NCBI GenBank assembly: GCA_910580195.1
Contig: CAJTWA010000017.1
Location: 1 to 64,000 of the forward strand
Origin: an uncultured Lachnospiraceae bacterium
GTDB lineage: Bacteria; Bacillota; Clostridia; Lachnospirales; Lachnospiraceae
Length of the DNA: 64,000 nt
Direction of reading: 5' to 3'
Part shown: piece by piece, positions 37,892-47,611 of the stretch
Numbering within the stretch: position 1 is the stretch's first letter
How the letters are laid out: each line of letters begins with the position of its first letter
The notes under the pieces: model-generated
Seen by the model: the letters and a program-made list of their open reading frames with translations, nothing else
The model's database searches: none
Told to the model about the DNA's origin: nothing
Program-made: the position numbers and the translations under genes

Positions 37892-40378
37892 ATGAAATTT
37901 GGAAAATTAAAACGGGCCGCAGGCATCCTACTATCCGCCGCGCTGCTCCTAGGGAGCCTTGCCGGATGCAGCGGGAAAGAAAATGAAACCCCCAGCGGCA
38001 GCGCACAAGGAAACAGCAATAGCGCCGAAGGCGGAGGAGAAGGCGGGGAACAGGCCATGGGGCGTTTTCTGGAAAGCGACGTGGTACTCCCCATTGTGTT
38101 CAGCAATATTTTCGACATGAGGAAATTAGAGGACGGGACCATCCGTATTATTGGGAGCAGCGGGGATGACGGCTCAAAAACCGTCTGGGATTCCAAGGAT
38201 TCTGGGGCAAACTGGGAAAAGGCATTTGACGCCCCGGCAGAAATACAGGATGAGGAAAATGGCTATATCGACTATGCAGCCCTTTCAGCCGATGGGCAGT
38301 CCGTTTGGGTCTATAACCAAATCGGGGACGGCGGCATCAAGCCAGTGCTGTACCTGCTGGATCAAGAAGGGAACTTAAGCACAATCCCCTTTGAACTCCC
38401 GGCAGCGGAGGGGAGGGACATATTTTCCACCTCATATTCTGTAAACGTACCAGAGGACGGTTCCGGGCAGGGACCAGATTCTGAAAACCAAGGCACAGAG
38501 GACGGCAGCCAAACTGGCGCACTGGAAAATGAGGAACCTAAGGATGGATCCGGAGAATCTGGGGATGGGCCTACAGAGCCAGAAGAAGGGGAATCCAGCA
38601 ACAAGAACCTAATTACAGATGTGGCATTTCTAGGGAACAGCCAGATTCTGGTAGTAGACATGGCAGATAAAGTGTTCCAGATTAGCGCCGCAGACGGCAG
38701 CGTAAAGCAGGCATATGATTTCAGCGATACCCCAGATGCATACCAATTTTATACAGCCGGGAACAAGTTAGTTGTAACGACAACAACAGAAGCGCTTGTC
38801 TATGACACGGAAACCGGGGAGCAGCAGCCAACAGAAGAAGCATTGCAAAGCAGCGTGGCAGAGAACGGGTTCTTCAACGCAGTGGATTCCACAGATGCTG
38901 GGGAAAGCATCTATTACCTGACTGGGAAAGGGCTGTTCCACTATAAGTTTGGCGGCAGCGTCATGGAGCAGATGATAGACGGGAGCATGAACTCCCTAGG
39001 TGCGCCTGCATTTTATCCCATTGCGCTGGCTATGGTGGATGAACAGAACCTGCTGGTGGCCGCAAATGATGCAAATTCAGACGAGGTGGGCGGGATTTCC
39101 CTGCTGAAATACACTTGGTCTGCAGACACCCCAGCGAAGCCGGATAAGGAACTGAAAGTATACTCCCTGTACAACAACCGGGAACTGCGCCAGTCCATCA
39201 GCCGATTCCAGAAGGAACATACGGATATTTATGTCAATTACCAAGCGGCTATGTCCGAGGATAACGGCATGACGGTTTCGGACGCCTTAAAAACATTGAC
39301 AACGGAAATCATGGCCGGGAAAGGGCCGGATTTGCTGCTTTTGGACGGGATGCCTATCCAGACCTATATGGAAAAAGGGATTTTGCAGGACATATCCGGG
39401 GCGGTTGCAGACAAAAAGGGAAATTATTTTGAAAATATTATCCATGCGTATCAGGACAGCGAGGGAAAAACATGCGCAATACCCGCAAGGTTTTTTATCC
39501 CAATGGCGCAAGGTGGCAGTGCAAATTATACGCCGGGGGAAGATTTTGATACGTTTACAAGTAAGGAAGGCGTCCTTTCCGGCATGAAACCAGAGGCAAC
39601 GATAGAAAAATTCTGGTATACCTGCGGCGCAGCATGGCAGAAGGAAGACCGGACCTTGGATGCAGGGAAAATCACGGATTTCCTGACAAAACTGAAAAAT
39701 GCATACGGGGAATACGACAGCAGCAAAACGGAAAATACCACAGCATATACCATAGCAGAAGAAGGGGGCGGCATTACGGAACTTCAGGAGATATCTTTAA
39801 GCTGGGGTGATTTTGACTTGGCATTTGGAAGGTATCGGGTAAATGTGGGGCTCTATGGACGGATGGATTATGGGCAGCTAACTGCCGTCAATGAAAAACT
39901 GGAGCAAGGGGATTATGGCCTGATGCCGGGGCAGGCGGGCAATGTATTTGTGCCGGCCATGGTGCTTGGCATTAGCAGCAAGGCAGCGCAGCCGGAAACA
40001 GCGGAAGAATTTGTAGGCTACCTGCTGTCCGAAGAAGCCCAGAAGGTAGCCCAGTTTGGCGGGTTCCCAGTGGAGCGCAGCTCCTTCTTAAGCGTGATTG
40101 ACGGGCATGAGTATGAAGGCAAGGATAGTTGGATTTCAGGCGGCAGCGCAGGCAGTAATATGGATGAACGCCTTTCCTTTAAAATGGAGCCTACGCCAGA
40201 GGAAGTTATCGAAAAGATGACAAGTTTGGCAGAGTCATTGACAGTCCCAGCATTGCGGGACGACGTAATTAAGGACGCCGTGGTTGAGCAGGGCGCAAAG
40301 GTCCTCAAAGGGGAAACATCCCCGGAAGCAGCCACCGACGCCATTATGCAGAAGGTCAATATTTATTTAGCAGAATAA
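37892..40378 (+). CDS. Lipoprotein with N-terminal propeller-like domain and C-terminal ABC solute-binding domain
   Basis: The 828-residue protein has a lipoprotein signal (LGSLAGC, cysteine at residue 26). A beta-rich region follows that contains an Asp-box (SKDSGANW) and repeated blade-like strands, interrupted by an acidic low-complexity stretch (about residues 190-240). From about residue 425 it carries a family 1-type extracellular solute-binding fold (ELKVYSLYNNRELRQSI ... GPDLLLLDGMPIQTYMEKGIL). Ordinary binding proteins have about 430 residues, so this is a fusion. AAGGAGG precedes the ATG at 37892. Two permease genes follow directly. The ligand is unknown. Confidence 0.85.
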   Translation: MKFGKLKRAAGILLSAALLLGSLAGCSGKENETPSGSAQGNSNSAEGGGEGGEQAMGRFLESDVVLPIVFSNIFDMRKLEDGTIRIIGSSGDDGSKTVWDSKDSGANWEKAFDAPAEIQDEENGYIDYAALSADGQSVWVYNQIGDGGIKPVLYLLDQEGNLSTIPFELPAAEGRDIFSTSYSVNVPEDGSGQGPDSENQGTEDGSQTGALENEEPKDGSGESGDGPTEPEEGESSNKNLITDVAFLGNSQILVVDMADKVFQISAADGSVKQAYDFSDTPDAYQFYTAGNKLVVTTTTEALVYDTETGEQQPTEEALQSSVAENGFFNAVDSTDAGESIYYLTGKGLFHYKFGGSVMEQMIDGSMNSLGAPAFYPIALAMVDEQNLLVAANDANSDEVGGISLLKYTWSADTPAKPDKELKVYSLYNNRELRQSISRFQKEHTDIYVNYQAAMSEDNGMTVSDALKTLTTEIMAGKGPDLLLLDGMPIQTYMEKGILQDISGAVADKKGNYFENIIHAYQDSEGKTCAIPARFFIPMAQGGSANYTPGEDFDTFTSKEGVLSGMKPEATIEKFWYTCGAAWQKEDRTLDAGKITDFLTKLKNAYGEYDSSKTENTTAYTIAEEGGGITELQEISLSWGDFDLAFGRYRVNVGLYGRMDYGQLTAVNEKLEQGDYGLMPGQAGNVFVPAMVLGISSKAAQPETAEEFVGYLLSEEAQKVAQFGGFPVERSSFLSVIDGHEYEGKDSWISGGSAGSNMDERLSFKMEPTPEEVIEKMTSLAESLTVPALRDDVIKDAVVEQGAKVLKGETSPEAATDAIMQKVNIYLAE

Positions 40379-40393
40379 CTAAAGGGAAAAATC

Positions 40394-41347
40394 ATGCATG
40401 GGACAGTAAATTGGTTACAGGAGAACGGTGAAAAGAAAATATGGGGCTGGAAAGCAGGTAAGGGATCCTGCCCTGAGCTGATGGAATACAGGAAAGCAAA
40501 GAACAAAAAGGCACACAAAAAATGGCGTGGGTTCCTCTGGATCTTGCCTAGTTTCTTAGGCGTCATGGTATTCTATCTCCTGCCCTATGCAGACGTTGTC
40601 CGCCGCTCCTTCCTTGGGGCGGTAGACAGCCGTTTTGTAGGGCTAGGGAATTACAAGGAGGTTTTGGGGAACACAGCCTTCCTTCTGGCGGTTAAAAATA
40701 CCGTAAAATTTACCCTTTTGTGCATCCCGGCATTAGTTTTCATGGCCTTGGCCTGTGCAGTGCTGCTCTGCCGGAGCAAATACGGCGGCGTCATAAAAAG
40801 CGCATTTCTCATGCCTATGGCGCTCCCAGCCGTTTCTGTGGCGCTGGTGTGGCGGCTGCTGTTCCACGGCCAAGGCCTCCTCAACCACTGGCTGGGGCAG
40901 TTCGGGCTGCCGGAACCAGACTGGATGAACGGCACAAGCGCATTTTGGGTGCTGGTTCTTAGCTATATCTGGAAAAACCTAGGCTATGACATTGTGCTGT
41001 GGATGGCGGGGCTTGCAGGGATTTCAGAAAATATTTACGAGGCGGCAAAGGTGGACGGGGCAGGGGAGTGGAAGTGCTTTTTGCATATCACCCTGCCCAA
41101 CCTAAAGCCTTCCCTTTACACCATAACCGTATTGTCCTTCCTCAATTCCTTCAAGGTATTCCGTGAAGCATATCTGGTGGCCGGGGATTACCCCCATGAA
41201 AGCATTTACATGATGCAGCATTTATTTAACAACTGGTTCCGGAATTTTTCCTTTGACAAAATGGCGGCAGCGGCAGTTCTGGAAAGCATGGTATTGCTGG
41301 GGCTTATCCTGCTCCTGCAAAAAGCATGGGACAGCGGGGTGGCGTAA
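40394..41347 (+). CDS. Sugar-type ABC transporter permease (MalF-like)
   Basis: The 317-residue protein has six membrane helices and the EAA loop for ATPase contact (ENIYEAAKVDGAGEWKCFLHITLPNLKPSL, in parts: YEAAKVDGAGEW and ITLPNLKPSL). It starts 16 bases after the binding-protein gene. The first 40 residues are a basic cytoplasmic extension; MEYRKAKNKK at 40481 is an alternative start. It ends by overlapping the start of the next permease (TAATG-type junction). The partner ATPase is not in the operon and may be a shared MsiK-type subunit. Confidence 0.92.
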   Translation: MHGTVNWLQENGEKKIWGWKAGKGSCPELMEYRKAKNKKAHKKWRGFLWILPSFLGVMVFYLLPYADVVRRSFLGAVDSRFVGLGNYKEVLGNTAFLLAVKNTVKFTLLCIPALVFMALACAVLLCRSKYGGVIKSAFLMPMALPAVSVALVWRLLFHGQGLLNHWLGQFGLPEPDWMNGTSAFWVLVLSYIWKNLGYDIVLWMAGLAGISENIYEAAKVDGAGEWKCFLHITLPNLKPSLYTITVLSFLNSFKVFREAYLVAGDYPHESIYMMQHLFNNWFRNFSFDKMAAAAVLESMVLLGLILLLQKAWDSGVA

Positions 41348-42354
41348 TGGAACACAAGGATTTAGGACAAAAAACTTCAATAAAAAAAGCATTAGAATTG
41401 TGGAATCTGGAAAGGGAAACCGCGGAGGAAAAACTTTGGGATTTGGAACAAGAGCCTTGGCTGGAATACTTTTTTGTAAATAAGCTGGCTGGCAGGTTCA
41501 AAGGAGTATCCATTGGAAAGTGGCTCCTCTGGGGCATTTTAGCAGTTTTGGCAGTGATTGCCCTGTACCCGGTATTTTTCCTGATTTCCGGCTCTGTTAT
41601 GGGCAAGGATGAACTGGCAAGCTGCCTTGGGGCGGTAATCGCAGGGAACCAAGGGTATGCAGAATTCCCGCTGCTGCCAGCTTACCCAACGCTGCGGCAT
41701 TATGTGGAGGTTTTTTTGGACTCCCCGGGATTTTTTGTCATGTTCTGGAATTCCATAAAGATTACCTTTGGGGTGCTGGCAGGGCAGCTTTTGGTAGGCA
41801 CGATGGCGGCATGGGGCTTTGCCAAGTATGATTTTCCATGGAAAAAAGGGTTTTTCCTGATTTATATGATACTGATGCTCCTGCCGTTCCAAGTGCTGAT
41901 GCTTTCCGATTATCTGGTTTTGGACCGGCTGGCATTGACGGATAATTTGTGGGGCATTATCCTGCCGGGGGCATTTTCCACATTTCCAGTGTTCATTATG
42001 TACCGGTTCTTTACGGAGCTTCCGGAGAGCTTGCTGGAATCTGCAAGGCTGGATGGGGCGCGGGAGTGGCAGCTTTTTTACTATATCGGGCTGCCCATGG
42101 GTTCCTCTGGGGTTATTGCGGCCATGGTGCTGGGGTTTTTGGAATATTGGAGCCTGATTGAACAGCCCATGACGTTCCTGAAGGAAATACGGCTGTTCCC
42201 ATTGTCCATTTTCCTGCCGGACATTACATCGGCCGGGCAGTCTGGCATGGCGTTTGCGGCGTCGGTGGTTACTTTCCTTCCGGCATTGCTGGTGTTTTTG
42301 GGCGGGCAGGATTATTTGGAGCAGGGGATTATGGCGGGCGCGGTGAAAGAGTAA
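41347..42354 (+). CDS. Sugar-type ABC transporter permease (MalG-like)
   Basis: The 335-residue protein has six membrane helices and the EAA-like loop ESARLDGAREWQLFYYIGLP. It is the second half of the permease pair. The ATG at 41347 overlaps the stop of the upstream gene. An N-terminal hydrophilic segment of about 60 residues (EHKDLGQKTSIKKALELWN) is longer than usual. The last codons, MAGAVKE plus stop, are duplicated directly downstream. Confidence 0.92.
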   Translation: MEHKDLGQKTSIKKALELWNLERETAEEKLWDLEQEPWLEYFFVNKLAGRFKGVSIGKWLLWGILAVLAVIALYPVFFLISGSVMGKDELASCLGAVIAGNQGYAEFPLLPAYPTLRHYVEVFLDSPGFFVMFWNSIKITFGVLAGQLLVGTMAAWGFAKYDFPWKKGFFLIYMILMLLPFQVLMLSDYLVLDRLALTDNLWGIILPGAFSTFPVFIMYRFFTELPESLLESARLDGAREWQLFYYIGLPMGSSGVIAAMVLGFLEYWSLIEQPMTFLKEIRLFPLSIFLPDITSAGQSGMAFAASVVTFLPALLVFLGGQDYLEQGIMAGAVKE

Positions 42355-42420
42355 TGGCTGCCGTTATGCAGGTACATGGCGGGCGCGGTAAAAGAGTAAT
42401 GGCTGCTGTTATGCGGATAC
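42331..42420 (+). repeat. 45-bp tandem duplication at the permease/HlyD junction
   Basis: ATGGCGGGCGCGGTGAAAGA-GTAATGGCTGCCGTTATGC begins at 42331 and repeats at 42376 with four differences. The unit contains the last seven codons and stop of the permease plus the intergenic bases. The second copy reads openly and lies in front of the HlyD-type gene, whose ribosome site follows it. Confidence 0.85.
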
Positions 42421-42446
42421 GGATGTTATGGGAAAGGATTAGGCAG

Positions 42447-43853
42447 ATGGAACGAAAAAAGATAATTAAGGTTTTTGGCGGATTTTTGGCGGTTATGCTG
42501 GCATTTACGTTCCTGTCAAGGGCGGTCAGCGGGGCTTCTACAGCCCAAGTGGAAACGGTGCGTTTAAAAACGGGGACGATTGAGCATAAGGTGGAAGGCA
42601 GCGGAAGGGTAGAGGCGGGGCAGGAGGTTGCAGTTTATACGGAAAATGGGCAGCGGGTCAAGGAAATCTGCGTGCAGGAGGGGCAGTCCGTGGAGAAAGG
42701 GGAGCTGCTTTTTACGGTGGACATGGATGAGCTGGAGGAACAGATTTTGGCAGCCCAGCAGGAGATGGAAAAGGCAAGCCTGCAAAATGAAGACGCAAAG
42801 AGCAGCAAAAGCGTGGAGCAGCGGAACCGGGCGCTGGCGAAGGACCGGGCAGCCGCAGACTATAGCCAAGCCGTGTCAGATGGGGACCATTCTGTGGCGC
42901 AGGCAAAGGCAGCGTGGGACGCGGCGGAACAGGAACTGCAGGAATTTCTGCAGCAGGGGCCTTCCGCGGGCCAGCAGTTAGGGAGCGTGCAAGGGGAAGT
43001 GACAGGCGGGGACGCCCAGAGCACGGAAGGGAACGGCCTTTCTTGGGAGGAAAAGAAGGGGCAGCTAGAGCAAGCCGCAGCAGAAGCCAAGGCGGCTTAT
43101 GAAACAGCCCTTTCGGCCCGGACAGACAGCGTGAAGTCAGCCGCAAGGGCGTTGGAGGATGCATCCATGCCGGCAGCGTCAGACAGTACCGGCAGGCAGA
43201 ATGAAATTACCCGGCAGCAGCAGGAACTGGCTTTGAAAAAATTACAGGCATTGAAGGACGCAGAAGGGAAAATTACTGCGCCAGTCCGGGGCGTAGTGAC
43301 AAAGATTGCCATTACGGTTGGGGATTTTACCACCGATGGGACAGCCATGCGCCTTTCAGACACCTCCAAAGGGAGCCGGCTGGTAGCCACGGTTGACAAG
43401 GCCAATGAAAAATACGTCAGCAAAGGGAGCCAAGCCAACATCACCCCTTCCGGCAGCAAGGAGCAAATCACCAATTACCCCGTAAGCAGCGTTGCCGTAA
43501 ACGAAGAGGATCAGATGCTTTTAGACGTTACCATAGATTTGCCGGAGGGGGTGCTGGAGGCGGGGACAATGGCAGAAATTGAGATTGTCCAGAAATCTGA
43601 AAACTTTTCCTCCGTCATCCCAGCTCAGGCCCTCCGGGAAGAGCAGAATGGCTACTACGTGCTGGTGGCAGTGCAGGAGCAGGGAGTGATGGGAAAAGAG
43701 CTGGTTGCAAGGCGTTTTGACGTAAAAGTCAAGGACAAAAACAGCACCTATGCCGCATTGGAGGATGGGCTCCTGACGGGGGAGCAGGAGGTTATCAGCA
43801 AATCCAGCCGGACGATTGGGGAAGGCAGCAGGGTTAGGAAGAAGGAAGATTAG
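42447..43853 (+). CDS. HlyD/RND-type membrane fusion (adaptor) protein
   Basis: The 468-residue protein has an N-terminal membrane anchor (about residues 8-28), a lipoyl-like half (ENGQRVKEICVQEGQSVEKGELLF), a long alanine- and glutamine-rich coiled coil (about residues 100-270), the second lipoyl half (ITAPVRGVVTKIAITVGDF) and a beta-barrel. In Gram-positive bacteria such adaptors work with MacB-like exporters. I choose the ATG at 42447 after GGGAAAGGATT; starts at 42354 and 42399 lie within the duplication. Its presence behind an importer-type gene set is unusual. Confidence 0.88.
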   Translation: MERKKIIKVFGGFLAVMLAFTFLSRAVSGASTAQVETVRLKTGTIEHKVEGSGRVEAGQEVAVYTENGQRVKEICVQEGQSVEKGELLFTVDMDELEEQILAAQQEMEKASLQNEDAKSSKSVEQRNRALAKDRAAADYSQAVSDGDHSVAQAKAAWDAAEQELQEFLQQGPSAGQQLGSVQGEVTGGDAQSTEGNGLSWEEKKGQLEQAAAEAKAAYETALSARTDSVKSAARALEDASMPAASDSTGRQNEITRQQQELALKKLQALKDAEGKITAPVRGVVTKIAITVGDFTTDGTAMRLSDTSKGSRLVATVDKANEKYVSKGSQANITPSGSKEQITNYPVSSVAVNEEDQMLLDVTIDLPEGVLEAGTMAEIEIVQKSENFSSVIPAQALREEQNGYYVLVAVQEQGVMGKELVARRFDVKVKDKNSTYAALEDGLLTGEQEVISKSSRTIGEGSRVRKKED

Positions 43854-43916
43854 CGTAGAAAAAGTTTTTCATCACTATTTTTTCCTAAGTAAAATGAAAG
43901 GAATGGGTGATTAAAA

Positions 43917-45035
43917 ATGAGAAAATTCAGTTATGCCGCCATTGCAGCGTTTGCCATGCTGGGAATCCTCTTTGCCTACCTGTCCGCGGCCGCTTGGGGC
44001 AGCATGGTATGGGCGAAGGACAAAGCAATGTTTTATCTGGAAACTCCCATTTCGGCAGAAACCGCCCTTGGGATATGGGAGCAGGGCCAGGAATTGGCAG
44101 AGCAGTACCGCCAAGGCTTGGAGAATGAGGCTCCCCTCCCATTCTGCATTTGGGGACAAACAGGCCATGTGCTGGTGTCGGGTGGAAATCTCTCCATGCA
44201 GACGCAGGTTTCTGCCATCCTCTTTTGCGGCAAGCCGGAACTTCTCTTTGAGGACTGCCGGGTGCCTGTGCCGGAGGATGTGGGAGGGTGCCTTTTGGAT
44301 GAACAGGCAGCATGGGAGCTGTTCGGGGGTACGGAGGTTGTCGGCAAAGAAGTTTCCTGTGGAAACCATATTTTTACCATAAGGGATGTAATTCCCGGAA
44401 AGGAAGGATTGGTTGCTTTCCAAGTAAGCAGAGGCCTTTTGGAAAAAAACAGTACCAAAGGCCAAGAGCCGGAAGGGGAGCCTCCCCTTGGCATGGATGA
44501 AATGATGCAGAGAGTTACTGTGCAGAAGCCAGAGGGCTATTCCCTCCATGAACTGGAATCCATTTGGGACAGCCAATATGGCCTTTCCGCCGATTTGCTG
44601 GACACAGAGCTGTTGCGCGGGATTGGCGGCTTTTGCGCACTGCTGTTCCCTGTCAGCTTATGCATATTCTTTGGGACGTACCTTTGCCATCAGTATAAAG
44701 TCTGGGAAAGCCTTCTGGGGAAAGCTCTGGCGGCAGGATGTTCCTTGGCGTTGGCTGCAGCCCTCCTAGTTTTCCTGAAAGGCTTTGTTAAAATCCCAGA
44801 CAGCTATATCCCTACCCGCTGGTCGGATTTTTCCTTCTGGGCAAGCCTTTGGGAAAGGAAAATAGAAGCCCTGAAACTTTTGCTGCGCGTACCGAAGTCA
44901 ATTCTGGATGATAGCTGGATGGGGCTTTTTTATCAGGCGGCAGGGTTTGGGGCGCTGGCAGAAATTTTTCTGGCAATAGGAGGGGCATGGGGGAAAGCTG
45001 CCATGGGGAATCTGTCAGAGCCACAAGAAATATAA
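43917..45035 (+). CDS. MacB/FtsX-like ABC exporter membrane protein
   Basis: The 372-residue protein has one N-terminal membrane helix (about residues 5-28) and an extracellular domain of about 200 residues. Near the end it has three helices (from about residues 238, 265 and 335). This is the MacB/FtsX type VII exporter topology, although the family motifs are weak. It normally needs a dedicated ATPase; none is encoded here. The ATG follows AAAGGAATGGGTGATTAAAA. With the HlyD-type protein upstream it may form an export complex. Confidence 0.7.
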   Translation: MRKFSYAAIAAFAMLGILFAYLSAAAWGSMVWAKDKAMFYLETPISAETALGIWEQGQELAEQYRQGLENEAPLPFCIWGQTGHVLVSGGNLSMQTQVSAILFCGKPELLFEDCRVPVPEDVGGCLLDEQAAWELFGGTEVVGKEVSCGNHIFTIRDVIPGKEGLVAFQVSRGLLEKNSTKGQEPEGEPPLGMDEMMQRVTVQKPEGYSLHELESIWDSQYGLSADLLDTELLRGIGGFCALLFPVSLCIFFGTYLCHQYKVWESLLGKALAAGCSLALAAALLVFLKGFVKIPDSYIPTRWSDFSFWASLWERKIEALKLLLRVPKSILDDSWMGLFYQAAGFGALAEIFLAIGGAWGKAAMGNLSEPQEI

Positions 45036-45289
45036 AATTTTTTGTTTTTGCAACAGCCCATTGCGCCCGTAAAGGCCAACCGGCATGTCCCGCTGTTTGC
45101 AGCGGGGCGGCCCACTCTGGCAACGCCCGCCCGCTGCAACATACGGTTTAGCCGAATTTGAATTCCGCCGGTGTAATCCAAGGCACCTCCAAAATCCAAT
45201 ATAACATCCGATACAAGCTGGGAGAGCATCTTGCAGGGAGCAATTTGATGGCATGTCCAAGGATCTAGGGTCCGGTAGGTTCCGCCGCG
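45036..45289. repeat. Intergenic region with a dispersed palindrome
   Basis: Between the convergent MacB-like and alpha-galactosidase genes lies CCCGCTG-TTTG-CAGCGGG (about 45088-45105), a perfect 7-bp hairpin with a four-base loop. It is followed by GCGGCCCACTCTGGCAAC and is related to motifs at 33731-33870. No gene is supported in these 254 bases, and no classic terminator with a T run was seen. Confidence 0.5.
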
Positions 45290-47611
45290 CTACAATGCCT
45301 GCAGATAGAACTGCCACGCTTGGTATTCCCCAGAATGGGGCGGGAGGGCAATCCCCACGTGCATCAATGCGCTTCCGCTGAGGGTAATCCCATAATTCCC
45401 TATCAGATAATTCTCCCTAGCATTAAGCCCCTTTAAGCGGATATAAACCGCAGGCCCATTCCCATGGGTATCAAGGGAAACAGCCGTAACGAGGGCTTCG
45501 CGCTGATTTTCTGAAACAAACATCCATGCCGCTGCTTCAGAATCTTCGGTTGGGTTGTGCAGCCGGTAATAAAGCCCATGGTGGATTAAAGCCCAATGCT
45601 CCTTATACGTTCGTATCTGCTGCCGGATACACGCTTTTTCTTCTTCCCCCAGCTTTCCCAAATCCAGTTCGTACCCAAAGTTCCCTGCCATTGCGCATGC
45701 AGCCCGGGTGCCAATGGCAACGCTCCTGCCAGTCTGTTCATTGGGGACTGCCGATACATGGGCGCCGACGGCAGAAACCGGGTAGCCAAAGGATGTCCCA
45801 TGCTGAATCTTAATCCGCTCAATGGCGTCTGTGTTATCGCTGCACCAAATCTGCGGCGTGTAATACAGCATCCCGGCATCAAACCTGCCGCCCCCGCCGC
45901 TGCACCCTTCAATCAGAATCTCCGGGTATCTTCCATGGAGCCGCTCCAAAAAATCATAGACGCCCAGCACATATCCATGCATCACCTTCCCATAATTCTG
46001 GTAGCCCGAAAGCGCAGTGTAAACGTCGCAGATGCTGCGGTTCATATCCATCTTGATATATTCCACTTGGATGGAATCCAGCACCTTTGCAATTTCATGG
46101 AAAATAAAGTCTACTACTTCTTTTCTGGAAAAATCCAGCACCAGTTGGTTCCTGCACATGACAGGCTTTTTTTGGGGGATAACAAATGCCCAGTCAGGAT
46201 GCTCCCGGTATAGGTGGCTGTCCTCATTTACCATTTCCGGCTCAATCCAGAGGCCGAACTGCATGCCCATTTTATGGATTTCCCCTGAAATTTCTGCAAG
46301 GGGTCTTCCTAATTTTTCTTCATTTACATACCAGTCCCCCAGCCCGCTGTTGTCATCGTCCCGTTTGCCGAACCAGCCGTCGTCCAAGACAAACATTTCC
46401 ACGCCAAGGCTTGCCGCTTCTTTCGCAATCCCTAAAATCTTATCCCCGGTAAAATCAAAATAGGTGGCCTCCCAGTTGTTGATTAGGACTGGTCTGCGCC
46501 GTTCTTTCCAGATGCCCCGGCAGACGTGGCAGCGGATGAGCTCATGGAAGATGTGGGAGAGGGCCGAGAACCCGCCTTCGGTATAGGCAAGGGCGGCTTC
46601 AGGCGTGAAAAACTCCTCGCCCGGCGCAAGCCCATAGTCAAACATTTCATCGGAAATGCCCATTTGCACCCGTGTCTGGCAGTATTGGTCCCGTTCCGCT
46701 TCAAATTTAAAATTCCCGCTGTACAGAAGGGAAATCCCGTAGCAGTTCCCAAAATCCTCGGTTGTTTCCCTGTCTGCAAGGATGAAAAATGGGTTGTGCT
46801 GATGGCTGGATGTCCCTCTCCTGCTCCCAAAGCTTTGGTTTCCGCAAATCACCGGGATACGTTCATAATTCCGCTCCATCGCATGCCTGCCATGGAAATG
46901 GATTAAATCAAAATTCCCGGTAAGGAAATCTAAGGACATGCTGGAAACCTTATTTAAAAATACTGCGTTATCCCCCGTATTTTGGATTTTTGCGCAGCGG
47001 GTAATGACGTCCAAATCTGGCAAAACCCCAAAAAGGAGAGTTACCTTCACGCCTGTCCGGCTGTCTGCAAGCACCACCTCCACCGTGTAGGCAGAGGTGT
47101 ACTTTTTGTTGCAGGAAAACTTGTTCGGAGCAAAAGCGGAAGAATCCATATAGGAAGAGGCGTACTGCTTACTGCCGGAAAGTTTTTCAGGGGAATTTTC
47201 TCCGCTGCTTTTGCAGGGGGCAGGGGGAGCCCCGGAAGGTTCTTCTGCATAGACAGCCGGCAGCCCCGGGATTCCATATTTCCCCGGAACCATGCGGTGG
47301 CTTTCATACCTAAGGTCCGTCCCAAATACGCCGGATGCATCCCGCAGCCGGAATGAAGGGCTGCGGAAATCGCCGTTCCCATAATTGGGATATTCCTGCG
47401 GCAGGGCGTCCAAGGAAAAGCTCCTGTCGTAGCGGAGTTCGTAAGGGTTGCCGCTGTATCCCCGGTCTGCAAAGGTCAAAAGGCTTCCCATGCCCCCCTG
47501 TGCCCTTGGCCCGTAATATAGGTGCAGCAAAAACCCAGACTCCGTAACCCCCATCTGATAAGTTGTATGTTTCGTATGTAATGTAATATATTCCAAGTTC
47601 CTATTTTCCAC
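45290..47611 (-). CDS. Alpha-galactosidase, glycoside hydrolase family 36
   Basis: The 773-residue enzyme has the GH36 catalytic signatures: FVLDDGWFGKRDDD, LWIEPEMVN, YIKMDMNRS with the nucleophile aspartate near residue 520, and IWCSDNTDAIERI with the acid/base aspartate near residue 592. It releases alpha-1,6-linked galactose from melibiose, raffinose or stachyose. No signal peptide is present, so it acts on imported sugars. Translation starts at GTG 47611. The ribosome site and first 20 codons belong to a repeated 77-bp unit that also forms the end of the upstream permease gene. Confidence 0.96.
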   Translation of the reverse strand: MENRNLEYITLHTKHTTYQMGVTESGFLLHLYYGPRAQGGMGSLLTFADRGYSGNPYELRYDRSFSLDALPQEYPNYGNGDFRSPSFRLRDASGVFGTDLRYESHRMVPGKYGIPGLPAVYAEEPSGAPPAPCKSSGENSPEKLSGSKQYASSYMDSSAFAPNKFSCNKKYTSAYTVEVVLADSRTGVKVTLLFGVLPDLDVITRCAKIQNTGDNAVFLNKVSSMSLDFLTGNFDLIHFHGRHAMERNYERIPVICGNQSFGSRRGTSSHQHNPFFILADRETTEDFGNCYGISLLYSGNFKFEAERDQYCQTRVQMGISDEMFDYGLAPGEEFFTPEAALAYTEGGFSALSHIFHELIRCHVCRGIWKERRRPVLINNWEATYFDFTGDKILGIAKEAASLGVEMFVLDDGWFGKRDDDNSGLGDWYVNEEKLGRPLAEISGEIHKMGMQFGLWIEPEMVNEDSHLYREHPDWAFVIPQKKPVMCRNQLVLDFSRKEVVDFIFHEIAKVLDSIQVEYIKMDMNRSICDVYTALSGYQNYGKVMHGYVLGVYDFLERLHGRYPEILIEGCSGGGGRFDAGMLYYTPQIWCSDNTDAIERIKIQHGTSFGYPVSAVGAHVSAVPNEQTGRSVAIGTRAACAMAGNFGYELDLGKLGEEEKACIRQQIRTYKEHWALIHHGLYYRLHNPTEDSEAAAWMFVSENQREALVTAVSLDTHGNGPAVYIRLKGLNARENYLIGNYGITLSGSALMHVGIALPPHSGEYQAWQFYLQAL

